From: Nematostella vectensis
Lineage: Eukaryota; Cnidaria; Anthozoa; Actiniaria; Edwardsiidae
Length of the DNA stretch: 64,000 nucleotides
Assembly: GCF_932526225.1 (NCBI RefSeq)
Contig: NC_064047.1
Span: 12,224,460-12,288,459, forward strand
Reading direction: 5' to 3'
Shown: positions 17,758 to 30,310 of the stretch, in pieces
Numbering within the stretch: position 1 is the first letter of the stretch
Layout of the letters: each line of letters begins with the position of its first letter
Made by a program: the position numbers and the translations under genes
Notes under the pieces: generated by a model
Told to the model about the DNA's origin: nothing
The model's database searches: none
Seen by the model: the letters and a program-made list of their open reading frames with translations, nothing else

Positions 17758-19585
17758 CAAAACCCAATAGCGCTTCTCCACGTGATTGCGACCAAGGCGA
17801 ACTTGAAACGGTCCGGCGTAATCAAGTCTTACGTATTTGAACGGCGTACTGACACCAGCGAGACGCGTAGCTGGCAAAGTCATTCATCTTCTGATTCATC
17901 GGCTCCAGATGACGGCGATGGCATAACGGACACATCACTGTGCAGTTCTTGATCCCAGCTCGACCGCGCAAGATCCAGAATTTCTCCCGCATGTGGATAA
18001 ACACGTGCTCCACTCCCGCGTGGATGAGTTTGCGGTGATAATCAGTCACTATCAGACGTGTGACGTCATACCCATGGTCGAAGATCACCGGGTGCTTGAC
18101 CTCCCATGGTAAATCAGCTTTGTCAATTCTACCCCCTACACGAAGCACTCCATCGACTAGCTGCGGGTCGAGGCTTACAAATCTACTTGTACGAGGAACA
18201 GGGTGTCCCTTGGACAATGACTCAATACTGGAAAACCTTGCTTCTTGTGTCTACTTGGTCCAGTATAACTCAGCGTCCGCTATCTCTTGTACACTGAGTG
18301 CTCCGCTCTTGCGTTGATCTCTATTACGTTATTTGTAGCGGAAACACTATCACACGGCGCAGTTTCAACCAGCTTGAGTACGCAGCTGCGTCAATCAATG
18401 GTTGGGTCGCTTCTGCTCGTACTCTCAGGATCTTCTTCTTCAGCTCCGCCTTTTCAGATGGTGGTGCAACAGTTGGAACCTGATCAACTGTCCAATCTTG
18501 TACTTGTAGCTTTACGAATTACGGTCCCTGAATTCATACGGACTGTGCATGTATCTCACTTGCAGTGAGAGTGGCGACATCTGCGATATTCACCTCTGTG
18601 CAAACGTGGTGCCACTGGATGGGGTCGCTGTCTGTCAACACTTGCGCCATTCGGTTGGCTATGAACGGGCGGAAATTCCTCGGCTCTCCTCGGATCCATC
18701 ACAAGGCACTAGTGGAATCTGACAGATAAATCACGTTACGCATACTCAGATCATGCTGCTCACATATTGTCTTTGCGAGTCGCACGGCTAACTGACACGC
18801 CATCAGCTCTACTCTTGGGATGGAGATAGGCTTTATTGGCATAAGGCGCGTCTTGGCGACAACTACGTGACACGTGACATTATGAACTGCTGACGTCGTG
18901 CGCATGTAGACGGCCTCGGCGCATGCCTCCTCTGACGCATCACAGAACACGCCTAGCTACTTCGTCCATGGCATACTGGGTTGGCGGTAAAGGTATCGTG
19001 GGACAACAAAGGACTTCAAGGCGGCCACCTCTCCTTCCTACTTGCTCCACTCTGAGGACAAATCCGACGGCTGTATATAATCATACCATATCACGTGAAC
19101 ACGTGACCACGTACGCTGCATCATGACCTTGGCGCGTACTACATACGGACTCGCCCATCCTAACGGGTCATACAGTTCAGCCAATCTCTTGAGTATTCCA
19201 CTCTTTGTGCTTAGTACTGGAGGGCGGTCGACGTGTGCAAATTCAAATCCTAGGGTGACAGTTTGAGGGTTCCATTTCACTTCCAGTGTGTCCTTGTGGC
19301 AGCTCTCTCAATTCCAATGCTTCTTTGGGAACGTTACGCTCCGCCTCGGGTACTGAGTGGACGACGAAATCCACTTGCGCATGGGAAATCCTCCCTTGGT
19401 CGTAAGTGCGGTAACATCCTCACGTAGTTTAACGGCTTGTTCTTTACTCTCACAGCACGTATACAGGTCATCAACAAAAATATCACGCTTGACTGCGGCG
19501 GCTGTTTCCGGCTAGCGGTCTTCGTTATCCTCTGCAGTGCGCTTAACAGCGAAATTCGCTCTACACGGCGACGACTTGTGACCAA
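17757..19585 (-). mobile_element. BEL/Pao retrotransposon relic: RT end, RNase H-like region and start of integrase
   Basis: Read on the minus strand in several shifted frames. IFVDDLYTCCESKEQAVKL (VDD codons at 19467-19475) is the RT catalytic box. ILKRLAELYDPLGWASPYVV (19.1-19.2 kb) is the classic BEL/Pao block after RT. FCDASEEACAEAVYMRTTS (18.9 kb) is the RNase H-like start. VDGVLRVGGRIDKADLPWE and the H..H...C..C zinc pattern (17.8-18.2 kb) are the integrase N-terminus. The integrase core stops after YVRLDYAGPFQV...RYWVL near 17760, so the 3' end is missing. There are multiple frameshifts, so it is not functional. Confidence 0.8.
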
Positions 19586-19929
19586 ACACGAGACAGTTCA
19601 TCTCATAAACATCTCATACACATTGGTCTATCAGTCTATAAACTCGCCAAAGATAGTGAATGATTTTTATCGAAGTAACCAGGCCGCTTATTGTCTCGAT
19701 CTTAGAGGGTTGAGTTATGGGAAATGATTTGACCTCGGATGACGCTACCTACAGCTTAACGTTTATTAAACTAAGGGCTGATTTACCTGAAAGAACCGAA
19801 AAAGAGAGGATACCTTTCCCAAAACTCAGAAAATCAAACCCTATCCCCTAGAGAAGGATATTGGGCGGAACTTTTAGGGGAAAGCCAAGGAGAGGCCCGT
19901 GAGCTCTTTTTTCTCAGAGAATATTCGGG

Positions 19930-21129
19930 TTAATGTGGGGGCAGCAGGCGCCTCGCCAATCGAAGGGGTGGTGCTAGCTGCTAGTGCTGAGGCTGTTGTG
20001 CCGGCGTTCATTACTTTGTCTTTTTGGGTGTAGTACTCCGCTGTTACGACTGACGACCAACCAACATGTCAAGCTATATCCTCGTAAGGTACTCCAAGTA
20101 GTGAGAGAGTGATGGAGCATCCGCTACGAAAGCTATGCATCGTTTCACCATTATGAATACCAGCCGGCTTAAGTTGTAAAGAGAGTCTGTTTGCTATGGC
20201 TGAACCCACGAAGGGATCGTCCGATACTTCGTTGTTTTTGGATAGAACTCGAAACAGATAACCATACCTCAAGTTGATGCCCATCAAATCACATAGTTTT
20301 ATATAGACGGTTAGGTTTGCCACGAGGCATACCTTGTTGTCTGAACACTTTTTTTATCTGGAAGGTGTTGGATTTCCCAACACCCCTTAGTGTCTTTCCA
20401 AAAGTGTGACGGAACAAAAAACCTTGCTTGTCCGGGAGTAGTGCGACTTCTTTCGTGAATACCCTGCCTAAGTCTGAGCCCCTATCCCCAGTATAAAAGT
20501 CTAGGCAAAAGAAAGCCATATCGCGCACATAAGTGTAACGTTGGGGTGCGGTGCAGCTCGGGGAAAAGACTAGAGATTTAAAATATGCGCACAGTTGAGC
20601 CATCTTGTCAAAGAATATTGGAACAGCCTGTTTTGGGAAGATTAATGCGTTAGCTTGTTCTTCGCAAACGGAGGAAAGGTACTGTTTCACAGAGTGGTGT
20701 GCGGCTGGGTTACCTACTCCGAGCATGTTGTTCCATTCGCCCCCCCCCCCCCTTCCTGCTTCGATGAAGATGGACCTTAACTTCCCTATAGTGCTGTCTA
20801 CTGTACCTGCTGCTAAACTGCTAGGGTATGCGCAGTGACTTTCACTTGTAGATCCAAAGTATTTGCACTTTGGAGTGTGTACCTTGGTCCTCCCCTTACG
20901 ATCTTAATGGACAAGAAATCTCGTTATGTCCGAGGGAGAGGCAGATGTCAGAGTTTTTTTGAGAGGGGAGAGAGTACAAAAAACGCTCAAATTCTACTTG
21001 GAGGCCTGATTTTTGTTTCTGATATAGCAGATCGTCGAGTCTGTTTTCAATGGCTTCAAGATTTAAGGGGACTTTTGTCATTTTGCCTTCATGTTGCTCG
21101 GTCTTTCTTCTGAGCCACAGCGCTGACAA
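19930..21129 (-). pseudogene. DIRS tyrosine recombinase, broken
   Basis: Pieces of a tyrosine recombinase in order on the minus strand: an N-terminal fragment (21129-20896), a core-binding and first-Arg segment with FYTGDRGSDLGRV (20726-20289), and HSFRSG (the HxxR box, 20323-20069). An in-frame TGA stands at 20069-20071, immediately before HVGWSS and the catalytic tyrosine candidate AEYYTQ (20030-20035), which remain in the same frame. There is also a frame overlap near 20.3 kb. The enzyme would cut and join DNA during integration; this copy cannot make it intact. Confidence 0.75.
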
Positions 21130-21484
21130 AAGGCAAATGTCTCATCGTTGGGGTAGCTTCGGGGCATTGAACCGCCTGGACACACATTCTGGATACGAGG
21201 GGCAGGACCTAAGTGGAAAAGGGGGGTGTGAATCGTGTGAGATGCGCAAGGAAAAATAAAAAGAACACAAAGTAATATGCCTGTTGCAAGAAATTTATTG
21301 TTAACGGCAAATAAATGGGATATTCAAACATTGTCAGTGATTGTCTACGGCGTGTGGAAAGCCGGTGTACTTACATTTGCACAAAGCGGAAAAATCACAA
21401 ATCCCATTGTAAAGGCTTCTCGATCCACGCAGCGTTACTTGATTTGGACGGGAACAGGAGGGTGTGTTGCCCTTGGTGCCGAGC

Positions 21485-22294
21485 TTAGAGGCTGCAGTTG
21501 AGTTTTGCGTAACGAGGTGCCACCAGTACTTCTTGGGGAAATGTCCGGGGCGATAAGGGTGTAAGTACGCAGCTGCGAGGTTTGAGGTATTTGACAAGAG
21601 GGCCAATAAGTGTGAAAGGGGGAAAAACGTACGCGTTTTCCCAGGGTCCGAGGTTTTGCGAGAAAACATTGGTTCCTTCGGCTTTTGCGCATGGGAATGG
21701 AGAGAAGAACCTCAGACGGCGTCCCGATAGGTCGAACATCGCGTTTTCTGGTAGCGACATCAGGTCGACGGTATGGGGCCCAAAAGCTGTTTCGACTGAC
21801 TTCCACGCTTGTGGGCTTAACATGGTGTCTAGATCCGAGAGGGTGCGTGAGGGGGTGTCGGCTGGGTTGGCTTCTGAAGCAATGTACTGTAACGAGATCG
21901 AAAGGTTTTTCCCGGCGGAGATCTCGAAGATATCCTTTATTATGTCCGAGATCTTAAGGGATCTGGAAACCTGTCTGCCCCAGCTGTTAACCAACACGAG
22001 GTTATCTGAAAACACATCTACTCTGGTGTTTCTGTAAGGACCCAGCAAGTTCTTCAGGGTTCCAAGGAGAGCTAGAGCTTCCTTTACGGCGATTGGTCGC
22101 TTTCGCTCGCTTTTGTCCCAATAACCCCTGGTATCCGCTTTAGGCATCCCAGGCACAAAAAGGCAACCGCCCCATGCAAAATTTGAGGCATCTGAGTACA
22201 AATGCACCTGCAGGTGAGTTTCGTCTCTCCATGATAAACATCCCTGCCAATTGTCTAGGAAGCGCCAGCAATACTCAAAAAAATGATTTTTCAA
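21485..22294 (-). pseudogene. DIRS RNase H-containing pol fragment
   Basis: An open frame of 269 codons. It contains VHLYSDASNFAWGGCLF (first RNase H Asp), KEALALLGTL (Glu helix), VDVFSDNLVLVNSW (third Asp) and LQYIASEANPADTPSR (HxxS/N..AD.pSR block typical of DIRS and Ty3-like RNase H). In DIRS elements RT-RH precedes the recombinase, as here. The frame begins abruptly, so this is a truncated remnant. Confidence 0.75.
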
Positions 22295-22299
22295 TAATT

Positions 22300-23580
22300 T
22301 GTCTATAGACTTATATTTGTCTCCGGATTACAGATTCTTTTTAAAATCGAACGAATATTAAATATTTTATGGATTTTTCCTTATTTTTCTCGGCTTGACC
22401 CCGAAAAACACTACAAAATTTGAACCAAGTATCGCTACCTGCAGCGCGAAAAATAAACAGCGCAGAAACACAACAACACCACAGGAGGCAACCAGGATAT
22501 GTGCTCTCAATATTATTTTAATCTCGGCTTAATCCAGTTAAAATAGAATATTTGACAGATTTCCTCAAATATAGCCTCGCATCCATCATTTTGCACGATC
22601 GTCAAACCGACAAATTGAGGCCTTAAAAGTCGCATCTGGTACATTGCTCTATCGAAAATGGTCATTTTTCCTGAAAAGACAGTCACTTACTTGCCTAGAA
22701 TCTGAAATAAAATTTTGGGGATAATAAAATCCGGAGCGCTGAGAGCGCCAAGAAGATACAACACTTCACAGGTATTTGACCTTTCAACTTGGGCTAACTA
22801 TGACACCAACTGCTGAATTCGCAAGGAAATTTGGCTTTTGCAGAAGCTCCCTCATCGATACAACGCTGAAAACAAATTTGAGTACCAATAAATATGTGTG
22901 TTATTACTTGCATTCTTCGTTGTGCGAGATGATTAAAAAAAACACGTATTTGAGTGATTATTTGAATGGATTATAACTAGTCTTGCGTAATGTTTGTGTC
23001 CAAAGAATTCGTAACATAGATCAAAACAACAAGCTGAGTGGTTTTAAATTTTCCTCACCTCAGCTTGGGAAAGTTCTTGATAGGCATCGTTTTTTTATCA
23101 ATGCTTGTTCCTCTACAAACGCATAAAAACGGCTTGCGATCTCGGAATGTTTTTCGTGGTGTTTCCACGTGACCGGCAGCGCACACAGGAATCCCAAAGT
23201 TTCTCAAACACAATGCAAAAAAAGAAGAGAAAAGAGAAAGAGCAACCAATCAAAAAATCTGATTCCTTATTTTTGAATAGAATAAAATAAATAATCTCCA
23301 ACCGTAAGGATTTCTTGAAATTGTAAGCCATCGAAGTTATCGAATGATGGATTTTATTTCAATGCGGAGCGGAAGTTACACATCTTGTGTGAAATTGAAA
23401 GTTGGTAATAAACAGATAGTTTTTTATACCAGTACCAGGTACGTTCTATGAGTTTTTATACACTGGTTTCTTCCTGCTGTCCGTTTTGCACAGTTTTAAT
23501 GAATATGGCTTTTTGCTCATACTCTCAGTTCGTAGGCGGGGCGTGTTTCGCTAGTCAAGACAACCCTGCCGACAAATAAT
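22300..23580. other. Stretch without recognisable gene
   Basis: AT-rich sequence with short open frames only. None has a recognisable domain. Given the neighbours it is probably older repeat material. Confidence 0.4.
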
Positions 23581-23584
23581 AGAG

Positions 23585-24345
23585 AATTTTGAGTAAGTCC
23601 AAATTAGGGCTTGACAAAACAAGCCATGCTACAAGTATACGAAAGCTAGAATAAGTTCAAATTGGGCTTGACAAACAAGCCAACACGAGAGTTGTGAAAG
23701 TAAAAATTAGAGCTAGGCAAACAAAACAAACGAGCATACGAAAATAGTGAAAGTAAAGATTAGAATTTGATGTACAAGCCAACGAGCATACGAGAATAAA
23801 GCAAACATAAGGGCTTTTGACAAACAAGTAATACAAAGTATACGAGAGTTTCAAGTAAGTCAACATTAGAGCTTGACAAACAAGCCAACAAATTTACGAG
23901 AGTTTAGAACGTAAGAAAATTAGGGCTTGACAAACAAGCCAACAAGTGTACCAGATTTTTGAATGAGTCTAAATTAGGGCTTCACAAACAAGCCAAAAAG
24001 TGAACGAAAGTTTTGAATAAGTCCAAATTAGGGCTTCACAAACAAGCCAACAAGTGAACGAAAGTTTTGAATAAAAATTAGGGCTTGACAAATAAGCCAA
24101 CAAATGTAGGAATGTTTTGAATAAGTCCAGATTAGGACTTGACAAACAAGCCAACAAGTGTAAAAGGGTTTTGAATAACTCCAAATTAGGGCTTGACAAA
24201 CAAGCCATGCTACAAGCATATACGAGAGTTATGAATAAGTCCGAATTAGGGCTTGACAAACAAGTCAACAAACGTACGAGAGTTATAAGTAAGTAGACAA
24301 ATACACAAAAAAGCTAGGATAAGTTCGAATTAGGCTTGACAAAAA
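23585..24345. repeat. Degenerate minisatellite, about 50-60 bp period
   Basis: About a dozen imperfect units built on TTAGGGCTTGACAAACAAGC followed by CAACAAGTGTACGAGAGTTT-like sequence and GAATAAGTCCAAA. Spacing varies. Open frames on the minus strand (LVCQALIW, LACLSSPN) are by-products of the repeat. Confidence 0.85.
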
Positions 24346-25049
24346 TATATAGCCACTATATGAATAGTAACGAAAGGATAATAAAATATTTTATGTTAAT
24401 ATCTCGTTTCCCTCGGCTCTCTCTGGCTCGACAGCGGCCGCAGCAACAGGCGGGTCCGCTGGGACGGCAATAGCAGGATCAGCCAAAGCAGCTAATTCTG
24501 CTGCTGGAGGATCGTGTAGGGCAGCCATTTACAGAAGTACAAAAGTCTGAAAATAGAACGAGAAATGCGAGGAAGCGGAAATGTGTATCCGAAATACCTA
24601 CACCAGAAAGTATGGCGCGGCAAAGAAAGTCCTGAAAAAAACTCTAAAATGGACATAAACGTTTGCAGAAGGGCTGAGGCGACGTAGCAAAACATAGGTA
24701 AAGCGAAATCTACTAGCGACTTACCGGCTTACGTATCTTCTCAGTGAAAACGCGAAGATTCGGTGTTAAAATTTCTTAAAATAAGACGAGACTTGTCAAA
24801 GGAATGCTTCTTTAATAAACAAATACCAAGATACACAAAAGGGTTATGCAACCCTCATATTTCGGGACCTTGCGGCATGATTATTCAATAAAAATAGCGG
24901 TGGTACTTGCGGTCTTCTGGACGCATACGCACGTGAAAAACATGTCGGAATCGTCGCCCGCAAGTGCGACCGGTCGCTTCAATAAGCCTGTCGCATCAAT
25001 AAGCCTGGTAGGTCATTATGCAGACTAGGTCCCGCCTCTAGACAGTCGT
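24346..25049. other. Stretch without recognisable gene
   Basis: No domain-bearing frame seen. Short open frames on both strands look random. It separates the minisatellite from the BEL/Pao pol fragment. Confidence 0.4.
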
Positions 25050-25600
25050 TCAGACAGATCCCATCATGCATTGCGGCGGAGTCAAACACGATTCTTGGGA
25101 GTGGCTTGTGTGGCGACAAAACCGGGTGATGTGGGAGCAGCATTGCTCGGTATCCACCATCCGTTCCTTATTCGAAAGTTTGTGCGCAAACCATTTCTCG
25201 ACATACGCGCTGATTGCCTTACTGTATCCATCCGAATCTCTCTGAAGGCGGCGCTCAACTGACTCCAGGCGTCTCAAGGCTGTGATGTAGTTGTCGGGTA
25301 ACAGCGGACGATTTGGCTTCCACAAGAGCACTAACTTGTAACCCGAATCTTTCCGTTTACACGACTCGTTCAGTACATCCAGGACTCTCTGCTCGCTTCG
25401 ACTGTAAGGCGGCGATTCATCGACGCGAACACCAAATGTGTCTATATCCAAGAACATGCGCAGTTTGTGATTTGCATCGTCTTCGGCTTCTGATACGCGC
25501 GCGCGGAGTATGCGCTTCCCCCACCGCTGGATGTCGAAACTGGGCCGGCGATAACCCATCCCAGCGGAGTTTTTTCAGCATTCGGTTCAGTGACCCCACC
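25050..25600 (-). mobile_element. BEL/Pao pol fragment (region before RT)
   Basis: Minus strand. The open frame contains LRMFLDIDTFGVRVDESPPY, then VLDVLNESCKRKDSGYKLVL, LLWKPNRPLLPDNYITALRR and LESVERRLQRD. These are the conserved segments just upstream of the BEL/Pao RT palm. The continuation of RT is missing here and reappears at 19.5 kb, which suggests that about 5 kb of later sequence separates the two halves. Confidence 0.75.
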
Positions 25601-26211
25601 CTGACTTCTGACTTCCGATGGGGCCATTAACGCTCAAAGCAATTGTATCAAGGCCTAACAAAACATCAACTGTCTCATAGCCGTGTTCTCTACTGGGACG
25701 TCGCGCAGGTGTGCATAGCGTCGCTTAACTTCTGACCAATTAACAGCGTCAACGGGCGCGCAGATACTTTTCATTGTCCATGCGCACACAGTTTCTTTAA
25801 TAGTAGACCACAGAATGGTTGGTGCGCGCGCTCTGACTTGGCTGTGATACTAGCCCCCCCCCCCCCCCCCTACTGTGCCAACGGTTAGGTTTTGCCGAGG
25901 ACCTGAGACCCCCAGTTGTTACGCAAACCCCGTTCTTATAAGGGTGGTTTCGCTCCCTGAATTCAAAAGCACTAATCCCATGATCACTTGCCCTTAGCCG
26001 CTTACAAATGGAACTGCAACAGTTTTCAGCGCTATTTTAGTATTTACGCTATTTGCTTGTGCTTTGCCACAGTGTACCCCCTTGTTCATTTGGGGCAACT
26101 CTATTATCAGTGGTTTTTGGGTATCTCTGGATTGGGTTACATGTTACACTTGGGGATTAAAGATGTGCAAAAGTTAATGGTGCCCCCTCTCACAACTATC
26201 CGCCCCACAAT
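25601..26211. other. BEL/Pao interior, undetermined
   Basis: Lies between the zinc knuckle and the pol fragment, where the protease should be. I could not read one. A 16-base poly-C run occurs at about 25855-25870. Confidence 0.35.
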
Positions 26212-26412
26212 TCATTGACCTTGAGCAATTCCGTCGCTGATGACCCCCCCCCCCCTGAGACATCCAAAACAGACTTTCTTCTCTTTAACAATGTTCCAGC
26301 GTTCATTTACTGGTGCAGCAAATAAAACAGGACATTTCACTTCACTGTGCTCCTTACTACAAAGAGCACACTTTTTCGGCTGCTGCTGCTGCGATTTTAC
26401 TCCTGCGTGCAT
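26212..26412 (-). mobile_element. BEL/Pao gag zinc-knuckle fragment
   Basis: Minus strand: PKKCALCSKEHSEVKCPVLF, then ERWNIVKEKKVCFGCLRGG. This is the paired CxxC..H..C and CFGCL signature of BEL/Pao gag C-termini. A poly-C run at about 26246-26256 interrupts the frame. Confidence 0.7.
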
Positions 26413-27143
26413 AATCTGATACCTCTGGCGGCTTCTCTGCGGGCGTGATTGTTGTGGTTGGGACGCCCTCTTGCTAGGTTCTACCCATTAATTACAGCCT
26501 TCGAGCATGCGCTGTGTCTTTTCTCTTCTCGCCCATTCTACAAGACCCTTTACATCTTCATGTAAATCCTAACTTTCTATTCGCCTCACCCACTCATCCC
26601 TCTCTTTTGTGGGTAATTTACGGGCTAATTGTGTACACTCTTAAACTCATGACTGAAACTGGGTTGATCTAGTGCAAATACAGCGGCCTGTAGCGCATCT
26701 GCAAATTCCTAAAACCCTTACGGTTTCGCTCTTTAATGGGTGGCCAGTCAGTAATTCTATTCAAATTTGCCTCCACAACATCAATAGGATCCCCATGGCT
26801 CTCACTCAACAACTTCACGGCTCTGGCATAGTCCCCGGGGACCCTGGTCAGACATTAGATCACTCCCCTTACTTGATCTTTAGAGAGTTATTAAGGTGTG
26901 CATCACTGAGGAATTAATTATTATGGACTTAAGGGCTGAAGCTTTACCAATAATAAGGCCACTTATCTCGGCCACCATCCAATATTTGGACTTGGACCCC
27001 TTTCAACCCACTCTTGATGCTAATCCCTGACTCAATTTGAGGGTTGCTATCCTTTCTGTTTGAAGCACCGGACTCATGTTTTAATACATTCAAGTATTCA
27101 AACACCTAAACTAATGTTTCGGTGAAACAGCTTCTAATTCTTC
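26413..27143. other. Probable gag interior, unreadable
   Basis: Between putative gag N-terminus and zinc knuckle on the minus strand. Frames are short and shifted. No confident protein segment. Confidence 0.3.
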
Positions 27144-27392
27144 TTACCCTAATCCGTCAGTTTCTATTAATCCGGGGTCAATTTGCTCTAATTTTTTCGT
27201 TACCTCCCTCGATTTTGTTCTGGCTTCTTTAAGGTTTTTGACGAATTGACGGATCTTCGCTTCGCTACCTTTCTTTGCCACGAGTTCTTTCGCTCGATTT
27301 GCATTTCTAGTGGCAGTCGACTTCGCCACTTTCCGTTTTGCTGGACACATCTCCTCTTCCGAGATGTCTCTGGCATCTTGTATATCCGGCAC
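27144..27392 (-). mobile_element. Possible gag N-terminal fragment of the same BEL/Pao element
   Basis: A lysine-rich, helical open frame with KELVAKKGSEAKIRQFVKNL and EQIDPGLIETDG, upstream of the zinc knuckle in the expected order. No diagnostic motif is present, so the assignment rests on position and composition. Confidence 0.35.
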
Positions 27393-27899
27393 GAAGGACC
27401 AGCTCTGTTATGGAAGGCGGCTAAAGGTTTATTGTGTGATTGTTCTGACAGCCAAAGAACTCATAAACTCCTATTTTCGTCACAAAATGGCGATTCCCTC
27501 AGTCCAAAAGTTTTCCAACTAGTTCACTGTTCTCGCACGGCCTTTTCACAGGCATCCCGCGTACTGTTACAAACAATAACAACAAGTAAAAATACCAAAA
27601 CGTTACAAATAATTGTTCATAACATTGCACCGGCAAATCCAAAAGAGAAAACCATCAATGGACAAAAAACAGTTCTGCAAAGAACTTGAGCCAAAGCCAA
27701 TAATTTTTGCGTAGATATATTGCTTCTTTACACGCAATCAGTTAGAAGATGAGCCCATTTCTGCATTTATGCTTAACTAGCAACTACATATTAATTTCGC
27801 CAATTTTTGAACGAGTCATAAGGTACAGGTTGGTTTGTGACCTCCGTAACGAAGCAATTCGGAAGAAAATTGTGACTGAAGTAGATCTGACTCTCTAAA
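27393..27899. other. No gene recognised
   Basis: Between the BEL/Pao relic and the Ty3/gypsy relic. Short frames only; could include a decayed LTR, but no LTR pair was identified. Confidence 0.35.
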
Positions 27900-29140
27900 G
27901 CCCAGAATATTGCTGTAAATCTAGAAACAGCAGCTAAAGATGCCGCTGCAATTGGTCAGCGTAATATGCCAATCAACAAGCTCCAGTCCAAAGACAGGTC
28001 TCATCACAGTAAACCTAAGGGGGGGGGGGAGGAGAGTTGTTACAGATGTGGTAGCAAATCGCACCTGTCAGACAAGTGCAGATTTAAAGAGTAATTCTGC
28101 CACAGTTGCAATAAGAGAGGGCATATTTCAAAGGCATGTCGCTCGGGACATCAAGAGAAAAATTCTAGTAGGAAAGTCCACTCTGTGAATCCAAGCGGGA
28201 TGACTGTGAGGGAGAGAAATGTCCAGACAAGGAAGCTGTGATGACAATGCAATAATGGATCATTTAACAAAACACAGTGATGCTGATGTTGATGTTACAA
28301 TTATTCCAGCTACAGCCGTTGCACGCATACAGCACTTGGGCAGTTTTCTTGAGTGGTTTAGACTACACCATTGTATACAAAAACACTAGCAGTCACGGCA
28401 ATGCAGACGGATTGTCTAGGCTACCACTTTAGACAACTGAGAGATGATAACGAGTATGATACTGTCGGTATGTTTCATATGAGTCAGGTTCATGACTTAC
28501 CAGTGTCCGCAGAAGAAATCAAGAATGAGACGCGTCGAGACCCTGTGCTGTCCCAAGTACTACAAGCAGCTATCGACGGTTGGTCACCACGACTTAGTGA
28601 GGTTAGTGAGCTACAGCCATATTGGAACTTTGGACATGAACTTTCTATCCATGAAGAATGTTTGTGGTGGGGAATCAGAGTAATTGTACCACCAAAGCTT
28701 AGAGACTGAGTCTTCTAATGGACTCGCGGAGTGGTTCGTGCAGACATTTAAGAAGGGCATCTCCGTGTTCAAAGAGAAAGTTTCACTACAAACAAAGGGT
28801 GATAACTTGTTACCAGCTTATCGCAATGTTCCTCGTGAAACCACAGGGCAGCCTCCTGCTGTACTGCCAATGGATCGAATATTGAGGTCAAGGATAGATT
28901 CCCTCAAGCCTGATGTGCGAAAGACTGTAGAAAAAAAAACAAGAGGCTGCACCTTAAAGAAGGAAGGGAAAGGGGAGACTTAATTGAAGGTCAGACTGTA
29001 CTAGCTAGGAACTACTCTACAGGACCTAAGTGGTTGCCAGGGGTTATAGATAGACAGACTGGTCCAGTGTCTTATAAAGTTAAGGTCTACAAGGAGGATA
29101 TACTCATTCGCTTCTCATCTCTGCTTGCGGCGATCCCATC
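27900..29140 (+). mobile_element. Ty3/gypsy retrotransposon relic
   Basis: Plus strand, broken by stops and deletions. Two CCHC knuckles are seen around 28037-28140 (CYRCGSKSHLSDKC, then after a stop CNKRGHISKAC). The end of RNase H follows near 28370 (NADGLSRL), then a segment with EIKNETRRDPVLSQVLQA (the linker before the integrase zinc domain; 28371-28709). An integrase C-terminal part follows (SSNGLAEWFVQTFKKGI and NVPRETTGQPPAVL, 28.7-29.0 kb). Protease, RT and most of the integrase core are deleted. Confidence 0.75.
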
Positions 29141-29275
29141 TCGAGCTCCTAGCACCACTACAAAAGATACACTTCTTCTTTGATCTCCTAGCACACTTAC
29201 ACCACCACACAAGATAAACTTCATCTTTGAGCTCCCAGCACACTACACCACCACACAAGATAAACTTCATCTTTT
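29141..29275. repeat. Short tandem repeat, about 50-60 bp unit
   Basis: Roughly three copies of a unit containing CACCACACAAGATAAACTTC and CTCCCAGCACAC. It directly follows the Ty3/gypsy relic. Confidence 0.6.
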
Positions 29276-30310
29276 TAACGTCCATTCACTGTCACGGCCA
29301 TCCCTTCTCATTGGCGTCTTCGCAGTGTCCTGGTGACTTTAGACTTTGTTTCCGCCCATTTGCTTCAATTTGCTGGCATCGTTGTGTTCAAGTGCCGACC
29401 TTACGAGCTGTGACCTAAACACAGTGAGAAATTGGACTCCCCTGCGAGATGCCCGAAAGCCGTGGATTTCATTTCTTACGGAGATTCTAAGCACTAAAGT
29501 CAGAACGGGGAAATTACTTACCTTGTACTCATACTCATTTGGTTTCGGTTGCACGATGGCGGTAAAGTATAGTTGAGTTAATTTTGTATCCAATATTTGC
29601 GGGGCTTGCCGTGTTTTTTCATGTTTTTACAGTCTGTTTTGCGATGGGTTGGACATCGCAACATGTGTCATTTCAATTTTCATGTTGAGCGACTGGTTTG
29701 GGACCTCGCCATTAATTTTCTTATAATTCTATTCCATCCAGGGCGACGGTTTTGGACCTCGCAAAAACATTACAACCTTTCACATTGGGCGACTGGTTTG
29801 TCATTGATGTTACATTTGGTTGTCATGTGTTCGTTCATGGTGGTGTTTCGTTCATGAGATATGAATATTTTTGTTTTTAATGACATCGGAATATCTTTTG
29901 AAACTTGTATTTAACTGGTATGGATTGCGGTCTCTTACGCTGCCATTTTCTTGTTCTTGTATATTTCTGTTTTAAACACAAATACCCATACACTCTTTTT
30001 TATAAGAACGCCCAGCCTGAGATTTCACCAAGTCGAATAAGAACATGCTAAGAACATGCTGAGGCTCAGATAGCAGACAATTGTTTTCTTTTTTATTCCT
30101 GATTCTTTCTAAAATGCTGAATGAAATTGTGCTCATAGGGGGCACCCCCTCATAGTAACAACCTTATTATTACTATTGATCATTACTGTGATTCTCTTTC
30201 TAATCATTCATTGGGTATTATAAAATTTAAGAACATCGTTAACAACATATTCAGCCTTAAAATGTCCCAAACGCCACAACAAATCCCCTTGCCGGAACAA
30301 ATCTACTGTT
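29276..30310. other. Intergenic stretch upstream of TRIM-TLDc gene
   Basis: No domain-bearing frame. Some internal repetition around 29640-29800 (GCGACTGGTTTG...ACCTCGC). It must include upstream regulatory sequence of the TRIM gene. Similarity to the paralogue's upstream region starts near 30305. Confidence 0.4.

Larger units (their letters stand above)
19930..22294 (-). mobile_element. DIRS-type retrotransposon relic, 5' truncated (RNase H and tyrosine recombinase)
   Basis: Minus strand. The first part (22294-21485) is the DIRS RNase H region, followed by tyrosine-recombinase fragments (21129 to 19930). The reverse transcriptase that should precede RNase H is not recognisable upstream of 22294. 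The usual DIRS terminal or circular-junction repeats were not found. It lies inside the BEL/Pao relic, between the BEL pol start (25.0-25.6 kb) and the BEL RT end (19.6 kb). Confidence 0.75.
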
